Positions 6,243 through 14,661 of a stretch of 64,000 nt of DNA are shown here, piece by piece (the stretch's first letter is position 1; every line of letters begins with the position of its first letter). The position numbers and the translations under genes were made by a program. Under the pieces are notes generated by a model. That model had not been told where the DNA came from. It saw nothing but the letters and a program-made list of their open reading frames with translations, and made no database searches. Source of the stretch: a beta proteobacterium AAP65 (GTDB taxonomy: Bacteria > Pseudomonadota > Gammaproteobacteria > Burkholderiales > Burkholderiaceae_C); NCBI GenBank assembly GCA_001295865.1, contig LJHW01000026.1, positions 92,600 to 156,599 of the forward strand. Direction: 5' to 3'.

Positions 6243-8717
6243 TCAGCGCGTGCGCGGCTTGGATGCGGCGTCCAGCACCTCGGCCTGCCCTTGCCGGTAT
6301 CGCGCCAAGTGGGCGAGCATCTGCGCTTCCATGCGCTGCATGCGGGGCGAGCCGCAACCCTCTTCGTCGAAGCGCCGCATCATCAGGCGCGTACCCTTGA
6401 GCAGATCGCTCACGCCCACCCGGCCCTGGCTGCGAAAACTGTTGTCCACCAGTTGGCCCAGCGCCGAATCAGGTGTGGACAGGCCCACCTCCTCGAACGC
6501 AGGCGCAAGCCGCCGGGGCACCTTGAAGTACGCCACCCTGTCGGGGTTGGGCACGCTGTACTTGAAATTGCCCCAGCCATCGCGGTAGACGGTCTCACTG
6601 CTGCGCGTGACCTTGAAGCTGGCCGCATCGGGGCCCAGGCAAGGTCCCAGCCGACCTTCGAACTCGACCAGGTAGAGCGCCATCAGAGGCACCACCAGGC
6701 TGATGTTGTCCAGCGCCTTGGCCATCATCGCGCCCGTGTTCACGCTCACGCCATTGGCCCGACCTATCAAGTCCATCAGCGGGGCGATCTGCTGCAGGCT
6801 GGCACCCAGCATCGCCTTGTAGGGCCTGCTGAATGCAGCGTCCAGCGCCCGCAGCCGCTCGACGTCGCCCCCGTACAGCGCGTTCAGATAGTCTTCGGCC
6901 GGCAGCCCGACCCAGGGTGCGACTTGCTGCTCGCGCGCCTGCACCGCCGCCGCGAACGCCTGCGCGGCGGGCAGGTTCTCTTCGCCAGCCAGCAGGTACC
7001 GGGCGCGCAAGGTGCGCAAGGCGCTGAGGTGGGGCGCCTCGCTGGCCAGGGCCACCAGGGCCGGGGTGGCCGCCGCCAGGTCGCGCGCGCGGCGCGCGGC
7101 GCGGTGCTCGGCCAAGGGCCGCAGCGCCGGCCAAGCCAGCACTGCCGGTGACAGCGCCCGCAGGCGGCTCTCCAGGGCCACACCGGCAGCCAAGGCTTCT
7201 GCGCCCGGCGGCAAGGCGTCCACCTGGTGGTGGAACTCTTGCTGCCAAGCAGCCACCCGCTCATCGGCCAGGACCTGCTGACGCGCGTCGACCACCGCCT
7301 GCGCAGCCGCCTGCGCGTCGGCGCTGGCCCGCGCCAGCAGCTCGGCCAGCTGGCTGCGCCAGCCTTGCAGCTGCTGCCAGCCTGGCAGGCCCTGCAAGCC
7401 ATTCGCCCACTGCTGCACCGCGGCCGGCAGAAGCGCATTGACACGTTCAACCACCACCTGCTGGACGCTTTCGCTGGCGCTCACGGTGCCCTCCGGGCCG
7501 CGCCGGGCCATGCGCAGCAGCTTCACGAGCTCGATCAGGTCAGCCGGCACGTCTTCGGCACGCGCCAGCACCGCGCGGTCGGCCCGGGCGGCGGCTGCCC
7601 GGCTGTCCAGGGCCTCCAGCCCGGCCAGCAGAGCCTGGCCCTGCGACGGCAGCCCAGAGCCGGGGCCGAACTGCTGCACAGCAGCCCGGGCCGCGCGCAA
7701 GTCACCGGGGTCCAGGGTTTCCGGCGCCTCGCCCGCCCAGGCGTCCAACCGCAACTGCAGCGCCTGCGCCCAATGCGCCTGCAGGTCCAGGGCGACGAGG
7801 TCCAGCGCCAGCGCCCGGCGGCTGTGCTGCGGCGCGTCGACCAGCGGCAGGGCCAGGGCCTGCACGGTGCGGCCGGCCAAAGCCCGCTGCTCAGGTGACC
7901 CGTTGCACTGAGAGCTGCTCTGCACCACAGCCGCGAGTTGTTGCAGCTCCACCGGGCCCATGTCGGCCAGCGTCTTGCCGAATGCCCGCTGGAACACAGC
8001 GTCGGCGTACATGGCCGCCACGGCGGCCCGCAAGGCCGGGGGTCGCAGCATGCGCGCATCCGGGCCCAAGCGGTTCAGGAAAATCTGGATCCACGCCAGG
8101 GCGTCGACGTCGCAGGCCTCGCGTCGCGAAAAACGGCCGATGAGACGTTCCATCGCACTGGGCGGGCGCGCCGCGCGCAGGGTGTCTGGCGGCTCGGGCA
8201 GGCGCTCGGCCAGAACGGCGGCGGCATCGGGCCGCAGCACCACCAAGCTGCCGCACCGGGCCCAGGCCGGCCCCTGCAACTGGCCGGCCCAGCCTTGCGA
8301 GGTGCGCACCGCGTGGATGGCGGTGCCCCGTCCGCCACCCAGCATCAGCCACTCAGCGCCTGGGCTGTAGGCCAGGCGCCAAGATGCACCCGTCCACGGA
8401 TCAGGCGCCGGGCGCCCACGTTGGTGCAGGCCGGCCTGGGCCTCGGACGCGATGGGCACCCGGCCGTCGGCCTGCACTTCGATCTGCAAAAGGTGGTCTA
8501 CACCAGCGCAGTCCACACGCCCTGACCAGCGGCCCTGCAACTCCGCCGGTGGCGCCCTGAGTTCCGCCGCTGACAGGCCCGGTTCGAACCCCAGATCGAA
8601 GGCGCCGCGCTGGGCCGGCGCCGTTGTCGGCAAGGCTGCCAGGACCGGCAGGGCCATCAAGCCCCAAAGGCGGGAGACGAGGGCACGAGCAAGATGGCGG
8701 CTGCAGGGGGTCGGCAT
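6243..8717 (-). CDS. large secreted protein of unknown function
   Basis: 824 residues. A Sec-type signal is visible (basic start with several Arg, hydrophobic LMALPVLAALPTTAPA, cleavage near residue 36), so the protein is probably periplasmic or extracellular. The body is Ala/Leu/Gln-rich and predicted mostly helical, with several long amphipathic stretches (about 480-640). It contains a moderately conserved-looking aromatic segment near the C terminus (TVYRDGWGNFKYSVPNPDRV region, about 715-735). Four or more cysteines are spread through it. No catalytic motif, membrane anchor or known domain was recognised. It stands alone, 69 bases after the end of the glyoxalase-fold gene on the same strand. 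I do not recognise it. Confidence 0.6.
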   Translation of the reverse strand: MPTPCSRHLARALVSRLWGLMALPVLAALPTTAPAQRGAFDLGFEPGLSAAELRAPPAELQGRWSGRVDCAGVDHLLQIEVQADGRVPIASEAQAGLHQRGRPAPDPWTGASWRLAYSPGAEWLMLGGGRGTAIHAVRTSQGWAGQLQGPAWARCGSLVVLRPDAAAVLAERLPEPPDTLRAARPPSAMERLIGRFSRREACDVDALAWIQIFLNRLGPDARMLRPPALRAAVAAMYADAVFQRAFGKTLADMGPVELQQLAAVVQSSSQCNGSPEQRALAGRTVQALALPLVDAPQHSRRALALDLVALDLQAHWAQALQLRLDAWAGEAPETLDPGDLRAARAAVQQFGPGSGLPSQGQALLAGLEALDSRAAAARADRAVLARAEDVPADLIELVKLLRMARRGPEGTVSASESVQQVVVERVNALLPAAVQQWANGLQGLPGWQQLQGWRSQLAELLARASADAQAAAQAVVDARQQVLADERVAAWQQEFHHQVDALPPGAEALAAGVALESRLRALSPAVLAWPALRPLAEHRAARRARDLAAATPALVALASEAPHLSALRTLRARYLLAGEENLPAAQAFAAAVQAREQQVAPWVGLPAEDYLNALYGGDVERLRALDAAFSRPYKAMLGASLQQIAPLMDLIGRANGVSVNTGAMMAKALDNISLVVPLMALYLVEFEGRLGPCLGPDAASFKVTRSSETVYRDGWGNFKYSVPNPDRVAYFKVPRRLAPAFEEVGLSTPDSALGQLVDNSFRSQGRVGVSDLLKGTRLMMRRFDEEGCGSPRMQRMEAQMLAHLARYRQGQAEVLDAASKPRTR

Positions 8718-8949
8718 GCGGGGCGGCGGTGGGCTGTCCAGGTGGCGCCGATGTTAGAAGTCAACTCCAGGTCCTTGCCACCCTTCGGGCAGGCGGTGTG
8801 GCGTTGGGCAAGCTGCGCCGGCCCGCGCCGCACTTGGCAGCCGGAGGCCCGCGCGGCCGGACCTGCAACTCAACGCGGTGGCCCGCCGCGGGCTGCAACC
8901 CAGCCTGCGCGAGACCGTGGCGGCGCTGGGCAACACACGCCTGTTGATA

Positions 8950-9579
8950 TCAGCCAGCGCCAGTGCGGCCCTGCCCGCCGCGCCGCGCAGCGCTGACGCG
9001 GCTCAGGGCGCGGGCCCCTGCCAGCACCAGCAGCCCCAGAGCCAGCTGGGCGTACACCGCCGGCTCGGGCACGGCCACGAGCGAGACGCGGTCGATGTTC
9101 AGGTCGGACACCGTGCCGTTGACGGCAGGCGTCTAGTCTTTCAGCCACAGGATGGTCGGCGTGTTCAGTGGGAAAGACGGCACCTGCGGAACGGTGAACG
9201 ACCCCGTGGAAGTGCCGTAGTCGGCCGGGATGGCGCTCGTCGGAAAAACTTCGGCATTGAGGATGGAGCGGTAGCCGTTGACCGTGGTGTTGCACAGGCT
9301 CACGTTGATCAACAAGCGGTGCTGCGTCGGCGCGCCCCAACCCCAGCAGTCGAGCGCCAGGGTGTAAGGGGTGCTGGGGGTCAGCGTGAGCGCTTGTGTC
9401 ACCTCGCTGCCCAACCGGCCCACGCCGTAGTCGAACACCAGCGACGAGGCGCCGTCGCGGTCAGCGCCCACAGCGCTGCACATGAACCACAGCGCTGCAC
9501 ATGAAGCCAGGGTCCGTTTCAGGAGCTGCTCGCCAAAGTGTGTGGAGCTTGACCGTAGGCGGCGGCTCACCATCGGCAA
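8950..9579 (-). pseudogene. PEP-CTERM sorted exoprotein, interrupted by in-frame TAG
   Basis: The frame from 9579 encodes a signal-peptide-like start (KRTLASCAALW, then CSAVGA) and a ~110-residue extracellular domain rich in Thr, Ser and Val with two Cys. It ends at a TAG at 9133-9135. Reading on in the same frame, without any shift, gives another 60 residues that contain a textbook PEP-CTERM sorting signal: VPEP (about 9061-9072), a Leu/Ala-rich membrane segment and Arg-rich tail (ARAL..R..AARRG), ending with TGA at 8950. PEP-CTERM signals are recognised by exosortase, which is not in this window. The single nonsense codon removes the sorting signal, so the product would be released or non-functional. 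Suppression or a base-call error are alternatives. Confidence 0.75.
9468..9505. repeat. 19-bp perfect tandem duplication inside the PEP-CTERM gene
   Basis: The 19-base unit CCACAGCGCTGCACATGAA occurs twice head to tail (9468-9486 and 9487-9505). It falls in the signal-peptide coding part of the broken PEP-CTERM gene. Because 19 is not a multiple of three, adding or losing one copy shifts the frame between the signal peptide and the mature domain; with the present two copies the frame is open across the joint. Slipped-strand mispairing could therefore switch the gene. Confidence 0.8.
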
Positions 9580-9588
9580 GGCCCCGCA

Positions 9589-10548
9589 TCAGGGGGTGGG
9601 AGGGTGTGCCGAAGCTCGGCCGGCCAAGCCGGCCGCCAGATGGTCGACCAGGGCCCGGATGCGCAGCGGCATGAAGCGCTGGCTGGGCATCAGGGCATGC
9701 AGGGGCATCGGGCGGCCCACCCACTCGGGCAGCACATCCACCAGCGCACCGCTGGCCAGGCTCTCGCGCACGTCGAGCTCGCTCTTGCAGGTCAGGCCCC
9801 GGCCCTCCAGCGCCCAGCGGTGCGCGATGCCGCCGTCATCCGCGCTGCGGCGCCCTTGCACCACCACGTCCACTGCAGCGCCCTGCAACTGGCCGCGCCG
9901 CCAGAAGCGCCACTGCCGCTCCAGCCGGTCGCCGATCTTGAAGCGGATGCACTCGTGGCCCGACGCCAGGTCGCCCGGGTGCACAGGCCGGCCCTGCCGG
10001 CGCAGGTAGTCGGGCGAGGCCACCAGCAGGCGCCGCCCCTCGAAGAGCTTGCGCGCCACCAGCCTGGAGTCGGCCAGCTCGCCGTAACGCAGGGCGATGT
10101 CGACCTCGTCCCGCACCACGTCCTGCAGCCCGTCGCCGACGTTGAGGTGCAGCTCCACGCCAGGGTGCAGTTCCAGAAAGCCGTCCAGCAGCGGCAGGAT
10201 CACGCGCCGCGTCAGATCGCTGGAGGCACTGACGCGGATGCGCCCGCGCAGCACCTGCCCCGAAGGCCGGGCCAGGCCCGCCTCGCCCTCCTGCAACTGC
10301 GCCAAGCCTTCGTCCAGCAGTTCCAGCGCACGCTGCGCGCAGTCTCGAAAACGTTCGCCCGCGGCTGTCAGGCGCAGCGCGCGCGTGCTGCGTTCTGCCA
10401 GCCGCACGCCCAGCCGCGTTTCCAGCTTCTTCAGCAGGGCACTGGCCGCCGCTGGCGTGATGTTCATGACCTTGGAGGCGGCCGTGAGACTGCCGCCCCG
10501 GGCACATTCGACGAGCAGGCGCAGCTCGGCGGTATTTTCAATTTCCAT
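9589..10548 (-). CDS. LysR family transcriptional regulator
   Basis: 319 residues. The N-terminal winged helix-turn-helix is typical (ELRLLVECARGGSLTAASKVMNITPAAASALLKKLE, about 8-43, with the following RTxx-type segment STRALRLTAAGERF). The effector domain follows from about residue 95 (RGRIRVSASSDLTRRVILPLLDGFLELHPGVELHLNVGD). This subgroup (MEIENTAELRLLVECARG type) usually controls a divergently transcribed oxidoreductase. Here the divergent neighbour is an MDR-type reductase whose start lies 108 bases away, so that gene is the likely target and the shared intergenic stretch should hold the operator. Inducer unknown. Confidence 0.9.
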   Translation of the reverse strand: MEIENTAELRLLVECARGGSLTAASKVMNITPAAASALLKKLETRLGVRLAERSTRALRLTAAGERFRDCAQRALELLDEGLAQLQEGEAGLARPSGQVLRGRIRVSASSDLTRRVILPLLDGFLELHPGVELHLNVGDGLQDVVRDEVDIALRYGELADSRLVARKLFEGRRLLVASPDYLRRQGRPVHPGDLASGHECIRFKIGDRLERQWRFWRRGQLQGAAVDVVVQGRRSADDGGIAHRWALEGRGLTCKSELDVRESLASGALVDVLPEWVGRPMPLHALMPSQRFMPLRIRALVDHLAAGLAGRASAHPPTP

Positions 10549-10656
10549 TTGAAACTGATTGCGATTTGACAGGCTTCATTGATTGTCGCCAAACCCGCAC
10601 GATGCCGGCAGTTCCTGTGTGAACCCCTGACCCCTTGTTGATTGCTGGAGCCCTGG

Positions 10657-11685
10657 ATGAAAGCCGTTGGATTGATCAAGAACCTGCCCATCACCGACAC
10701 CGAAGCGCTGGTCGACCTGGATCTGCCCATGCCGGTGGCGGGTGCGAACGACCTGCTGGTGGAGGTCTGCGCCGTGGCTGTGAACCCGGTCGACACCAAG
10801 GTGCGCAAGAGCCGCCCGGCCACGGCCGATGCGCCCGCGGTGCTGGGCTGGGACGCGGTCGGCCGTGTGCGGGCGCTCGGGCCGCAGGTGCAGGGCTTCG
10901 CGGTGGGCGACCGCGTCTGGTACGCCGGTGATCTGACACGGCAGGGCAGCAACGCCCAGTTCCAGGCGGTGGACCACCGCATCGTGGCCCTGGCCCCCGC
11001 GTCGTTGAGCGATGCGGAAGCCGCCGCACTGCCGCTGACCGCCATCACCGCCTGGGAGCTGCTGCACGACCGGCTGCGGGTGAACCGCGACACGCGCCCG
11101 GTCAGCCTGCTCGTCACGGGCGCGGCGGGGGGCGTGGGCTCCATCCTCGTGCAGCTGGCGCGGCAGTCGGCCCACCTCACCGTCATCGGCACCAGTTCCG
11201 ATCCGGCGGGCGCCGGCGGCGACTGGCTGCGCGCGCTGGGCGCGCACCATGTGATCGACCACAGCCAGCCCCTGGCGCCCCAGGTGGCCGCTTTGCAGGC
11301 CCAGGGTGTGGCACCGGTGCGGCACGTGGCCAGCCTCACCCACACGCCAGCGCACTTCAAAGACCTGGTGGAACTGCTCGAACCCCAGGGCCAGCTGGCG
11401 CTGATCGACGACTTCGGCCCGGGCGACATCGACGTCATGGCCCTCAAGCGCAAGGCGCTCTCGCTGCACTGGGAGCTGATGTTCACGCGCAGCCTCTTCA
11501 CCACGCACGACATCGCCGAACAGGGCCGCCTGCTGGCCGAGGTGGCGCGCAAGGTGGATGCGGGCGAGCTGCGCACCACCCTGGCCGAGGTGCTGGGCCC
11601 CATCGACGCCGCCACGCTGCGCCGCGCGCATGCGCTGCAAGAAACCCAGCGGCAGCGCGGCAAGCTGGTGCTTCAGGGCTTCTGA
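10657..11685 (+). CDS. zinc-binding alcohol dehydrogenase family (MDR quinone-oxidoreductase-like) protein
   Basis: 342 residues from the ATG at 10657, which has GGAG six bases upstream. The medium-chain reductase layout is clear: an N-terminal GroES-like catalytic domain (DLLVEVCAVAVNPVDTKVR, VLGWDAVGRVRALG, FAVGDRVWYAGDL), then a Rossmann domain with GAAGGVGSILVQLAR (about 152-166), the NADPH-binding loop. The Zn-ligand Cys/His set of true alcohol dehydrogenases is missing, as in zeta-crystallin relatives, so it most likely reduces quinones or enones with NADPH. It is divergent from the LysR gene that presumably controls it, and its 3' end overlaps the convergent GlxA-type regulator by 13 bases. 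Confidence 0.88.
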   Translation: MKAVGLIKNLPITDTEALVDLDLPMPVAGANDLLVEVCAVAVNPVDTKVRKSRPATADAPAVLGWDAVGRVRALGPQVQGFAVGDRVWYAGDLTRQGSNAQFQAVDHRIVALAPASLSDAEAAALPLTAITAWELLHDRLRVNRDTRPVSLLVTGAAGGVGSILVQLARQSAHLTVIGTSSDPAGAGGDWLRALGAHHVIDHSQPLAPQVAALQAQGVAPVRHVASLTHTPAHFKDLVELLEPQGQLALIDDFGPGDIDVMALKRKALSLHWELMFTRSLFTTHDIAEQGRLLAEVARKVDAGELRTTLAEVLGPIDAATLRRAHALQETQRQRGKLVLQGF

Positions 11686-12686
11686 GCGCCCCTGGCTGAG
11701 GGCCGCCCCGGCAGCTTCCTGAAGGCTGCCGGCGGCCGCCCCAGCAGCCGCTGGAACGAGCGCCGCATGCGCTCGGTGCCGCCGAAGCCGCAGCCCGTGG
11801 CCACACGCTGCACCGAAGGCTCGCCACCTTCCAGCGCCGCACGCGCGGCCTCCACGCGCAGGCGTTCGATGGCGTGGGCCGGCGTGGTGCCGGTTTCGGC
11901 GCGGAAGCAGCGCGCGAAGTGCCGCGGGCTCATGCAGGCCACAGCGGCCAGCGCTTCGACGCTGTGGTCTTCGTGCAGGTGGCGGCGCACATGCTCCAGC
12001 AAGGGGCCGAAACGGCCCTCGGGCCGCTGCAGGTCAAGCAGCGGCGAAAACTGCGATTGCCCGCCCGGCCGCCGGCGTTCCACCACCAGCTGCTGCGCGG
12101 CTTCACGCGCGAGGGCTTCGCCGTGGTCGTGCGCCAGCAGCGCCAGGCAGAGGTCGATGCCGGCCGTCATGCCGGCGCTGGTCCAGATCTCGGGCAGGGC
12201 GGGCACCGCGGCGCCCCGGCCGCGGCGGGCGGGCTCGCGCACGTAGACACGGTCGGGCTGCAGCTGCACCGCCGGGTACTCGCTGGCGAACTGCCGGCTG
12301 CGCGACCAGTGCGTGGTGGCACCGCGGTGGTCGAGCAGGCCCGCGGCCGCCAGCACCAGGCTGCCGCTGCAGATGCTGGCGATGCGCGCGCCCGAACGGC
12401 CGGCGCGCCGCAGCCAGGCCAGCAGGCGTGCATCGGCGCTGGCGGCGTCCACGCCATCACCGCCGATCACCATCACCAGGTCGCCCTCGCCCAGCTCGCG
12501 CGGCAGGCCCTGCACCGGCCACGGCACCCCGGCCGAGCTGCGCGCCTGCGGCGGTGCACTGGCCACCAGGCGCCAGCGGTAGCTGCCGGGGCGCTGCAGC
12601 GCGGCCACCTCGAACACGGCCATGGGCCCGGCCAGATCGAGCTGCTGGAAACCAGGGAAAAGCACGAAGGTGATGCGGCAGGCCAT
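11673..12686 (-). CDS. GlxA family transcriptional regulator (PfpI-like domain plus AraC HTH)
   Basis: 337 residues from ATG 12686 (a start at 12722 would add 12 residues). Residues ~3-185 form a DJ-1/PfpI-like domain: ITFVLFPGFQQLDLAGPMAVFEVA, VIGGDGVD, and the nucleophile-elbow cysteine in IASICSGSLVLAAAG, then TTHW. Residues ~235-330 are an AraC-type double helix-turn-helix (HLHEDHSVEALAAVACMSPRHFARCFRAETG, then VATGCGFGGTERMRRSFQRLLG). In this family the PfpI domain senses a ligand; members control amino-acid, betaine or isonitrile metabolism. It is divergent (131 bases) from a PfpI enzyme plus aminotransferase operon, which is its likely target. Confidence 0.9.
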   Translation of the reverse strand: MACRITFVLFPGFQQLDLAGPMAVFEVAALQRPGSYRWRLVASAPPQARSSAGVPWPVQGLPRELGEGDLVMVIGGDGVDAASADARLLAWLRRAGRSGARIASICSGSLVLAAAGLLDHRGATTHWSRSRQFASEYPAVQLQPDRVYVREPARRGRGAAVPALPEIWTSAGMTAGIDLCLALLAHDHGEALAREAAQQLVVERRRPGGQSQFSPLLDLQRPEGRFGPLLEHVRRHLHEDHSVEALAAVACMSPRHFARCFRAETGTTPAHAIERLRVEAARAALEGGEPSVQRVATGCGFGGTERMRRSFQRLLGRPPAAFRKLPGRPSARGAQKP

Positions 12687-12817
12687 CCGCCGATGATGCC
12701 CGCAAGCCGCTTTGGCTGCCATGGCAGAAAAGGTGGCAACTGCGTCATGGCCGCCAAATTTTTAAAACGGCAAAGTGCCGCATGGGCCGGATGCACCGGC
12801 CTGCAAGGAGCGCGTTG

Positions 12818-13420
12818 ATGCACATCGGCATCGTCTTGTTCGACGACGTGGAACTGCTGGACATGGCCGGCCCCTACGAGGTCTTCACCACCGCAGCGCG
12901 CATGCACGCCCGCGAAGCCGGGCCCGGCGCGCCGCCGCTGTTCACCGTCAGCACCCTGGCTTGCAACACAGCACCGGTGCGCGCCCGCGCCGGCCTGCGC
13001 CTGCAGCCCGACCACACGCTGGCCAGCCACCCGCCCCTGGCCTGCGCCCTGGTGCCCGGCGGTGTGGTGGACGCCGAGCTGCACAACACAGCCCTGCTCG
13101 CATGGATACAGGCGCAGGCCGGCAGCGCACGGATCCTGGCCTCGGTGTGCACCGGCTCGCTGCTGCTGGCCCAGGCGGGCGTGCTGGACGGTCGCGCCGC
13201 CACCACGCACTGGGAAGACCTCGACGTCCTGCGCGCGCTGCGCCCGGCGGTGGCGGTGCGCGAGGGCGTGCGCTGGGTCGACGAAGGCGCCCTCGTCACC
13301 TCGGCCGGCATCTCGGCCGGCATCGACATGGCCTTGCACCTCGTGCAGCGCCTGCACAGCCGCGCGCTGGCAGAACGCACCGCGCGGCAGATGGATTTCG
13401 ACTGGAGCGAACACGCATGA
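12818..13420 (+). CDS. DJ-1/PfpI family protein (isonitrile hydratase/ThiJ-like)
   Basis: 200 residues, ATG preceded by AAGGAG with seven-base spacing. The single domain is DJ-1/PfpI: IGIVLFDDVELLDMAGPYEVF at the N terminus (with the conserved acidic residue), VPGGVVDAE, and the catalytic cysteine elbow LASVCTGSLLLAQAG, followed by TTHWED. It resembles isonitrile hydratase and other cysteine hydratases or glyoxalase III-like enzymes; the exact substrate is unknown. Its stop overlaps the aminotransferase start (ATGA), so they are translationally coupled, and the divergent GlxA-type regulator, built on a related domain, probably controls both. Confidence 0.87.
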   Translation: MHIGIVLFDDVELLDMAGPYEVFTTAARMHAREAGPGAPPLFTVSTLACNTAPVRARAGLRLQPDHTLASHPPLACALVPGGVVDAELHNTALLAWIQAQAGSARILASVCTGSLLLAQAGVLDGRAATTHWEDLDVLRALRPAVAVREGVRWVDEGALVTSAGISAGIDMALHLVQRLHSRALAERTARQMDFDWSEHA

Positions 13421-14661
13421 ACACCACCGTGCAAGACCCGGGGCAGGCCCTGCTCACCATCACGCAGCGGCCGCCGGCCGTGTTTGTGGAAGGGCAGGGC
13501 TCGTGGCTGGTGGACGAGAGCGGGCGCCGCTACCTCGATCTGGTGCAGGGCTGGGCCGTCAACAGCCTGGGCCACAGCCCGGCGCTGGTGGCGCAGGCGC
13601 TGGCCGCGCAGGCGCAGCGCCTGGTGAACCCCGGCCCGGCCTTCTACAACCGGCCGATGCTCGACCTCGCGGCGCGGCTGGTCGAGGCGAGTTGCTTCAG
13701 CCGCGTCTTCCTGGCCAGCTCAGGCGCCGAGGCCAACGAAGGCGCCGTGAAACTGGCGCGCCGCTGGGGCCAGAAGATGCGCGGCGGCGCGCACGAGATC
13801 GTCGGCTTCGACGGTGGTTTCCACGGCCGCACGCTGGCGATGATGGCCGCCTCGGGCAAACCCGGCTGGGGCACGCTCTACCCGCCCATGCCCACGGGTT
13901 TTGCGAAGGCACGGTTCAACGACCTGCGCTCGGTGGAAGCCGCCCTCACACCGGCCAGCGTGGCCGTGATGATCGAGCTCGTGCAGGGCGAAGCCGGCAT
14001 CAACATCGCCGACCCCGGCTTCGTGCGCGAGCTGCGTGCACTCACGCACGAGCGCGGGCTGCTGCTCATCGTGGACGAGGTGCAGACCGGCATCGGCCGC
14101 TGCGGCGCGGCTTTTGCACACGAGCTCTACGACATCAAGCCCGATGTGATGACGCTGGGCAAGGGCCTGGGCGGCGGCGTGCCGCTGGCGGCGCTGCTTT
14201 GCACCGAGCGCCTGAACTGCTTCGAGCCCGGCGACCAGGGCGGCACCTACTGCGGCAACCCGCTGATGGCCGCCGTGGGCCTGGCGGTGGTGAACGAGGT
14301 CTGCCGCGAGGACTTCCTGGCGCAGGTGCGTGCGCGCGCCCAGCAGCTGAGCACGGGCTTGCAGGCCCTGGTGCAGGCCCACGGCCTGGTGGGCGAACGC
14401 GGCGTGGGCCTGCTGCGCGCCTTGGAGCTGCCCAGCGCACGCGCAGAAGCCGTGGTGGCGGCTGCGCGTGGGCTGCAGCCGCACGGCCTGCTGCTCAACG
14501 CACCACGCCCCACGCTGCTGCGCCTGATGCCGGCGCTGAACATCGGTGAAGACGAGGTGGCGCTGGCCTTACAGCTGCTGGACCGGGCCTTGCACGCCGC
14601 GCTGCACGACGCGACAGAATCAAGCCCCGCCCACCCCCAACCAAGGCTGCTGCCATGCTGA
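13417..14661 (+). CDS. class III pyridoxal-phosphate aminotransferase, acetylornithine aminotransferase type
   Basis: 414 residues. ArgD-like features run in order: YLDLVQGWAVNSLGHSP (substrate end), FLASSGAEANEGAVKLAR (phosphate-binding GAEAN), GFDGGFHGRTLAMMAASG, VDEVQTGIGRCG (the D-x-x-Q PLP pyridine contact) and the Schiff-base lysine in MTLGKGLGGGVPLAAL. It would swap amino groups between acetylornithine, or a similar omega-amino substrate, and 2-oxoglutarate. Placement behind a PfpI enzyme and under a GlxA-type regulator, not with other arg genes, suggests a catabolic or accessory role rather than core arginine synthesis. That is inference. A ~25-residue Pro/Ser-rich tail follows the usual family end; the stop overlaps the GST start. 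Confidence 0.85.
   Translation: MNTTVQDPGQALLTITQRPPAVFVEGQGSWLVDESGRRYLDLVQGWAVNSLGHSPALVAQALAAQAQRLVNPGPAFYNRPMLDLAARLVEASCFSRVFLASSGAEANEGAVKLARRWGQKMRGGAHEIVGFDGGFHGRTLAMMAASGKPGWGTLYPPMPTGFAKARFNDLRSVEAALTPASVAVMIELVQGEAGINIADPGFVRELRALTHERGLLLIVDEVQTGIGRCGAAFAHELYDIKPDVMTLGKGLGGGVPLAALLCTERLNCFEPGDQGGTYCGNPLMAAVGLAVVNEVCREDFLAQVRARAQQLSTGLQALVQAHGLVGERGVGLLRALELPSARAEAVVAAARGLQPHGLLLNAPRPTLLRLMPALNIGEDEVALALQLLDRALHAALHDATESSPAHPQPRLLPC

Noticed and set aside
8718..8949. Small gene in the gap beside the PEP-CTERM remnant
   Set aside because: Frames in both directions are open only because of GC content; a plus-strand stretch reading LQPSLRETVAALGNTRLL looked protein-like but has no start, partner motif or homologue I recognise.
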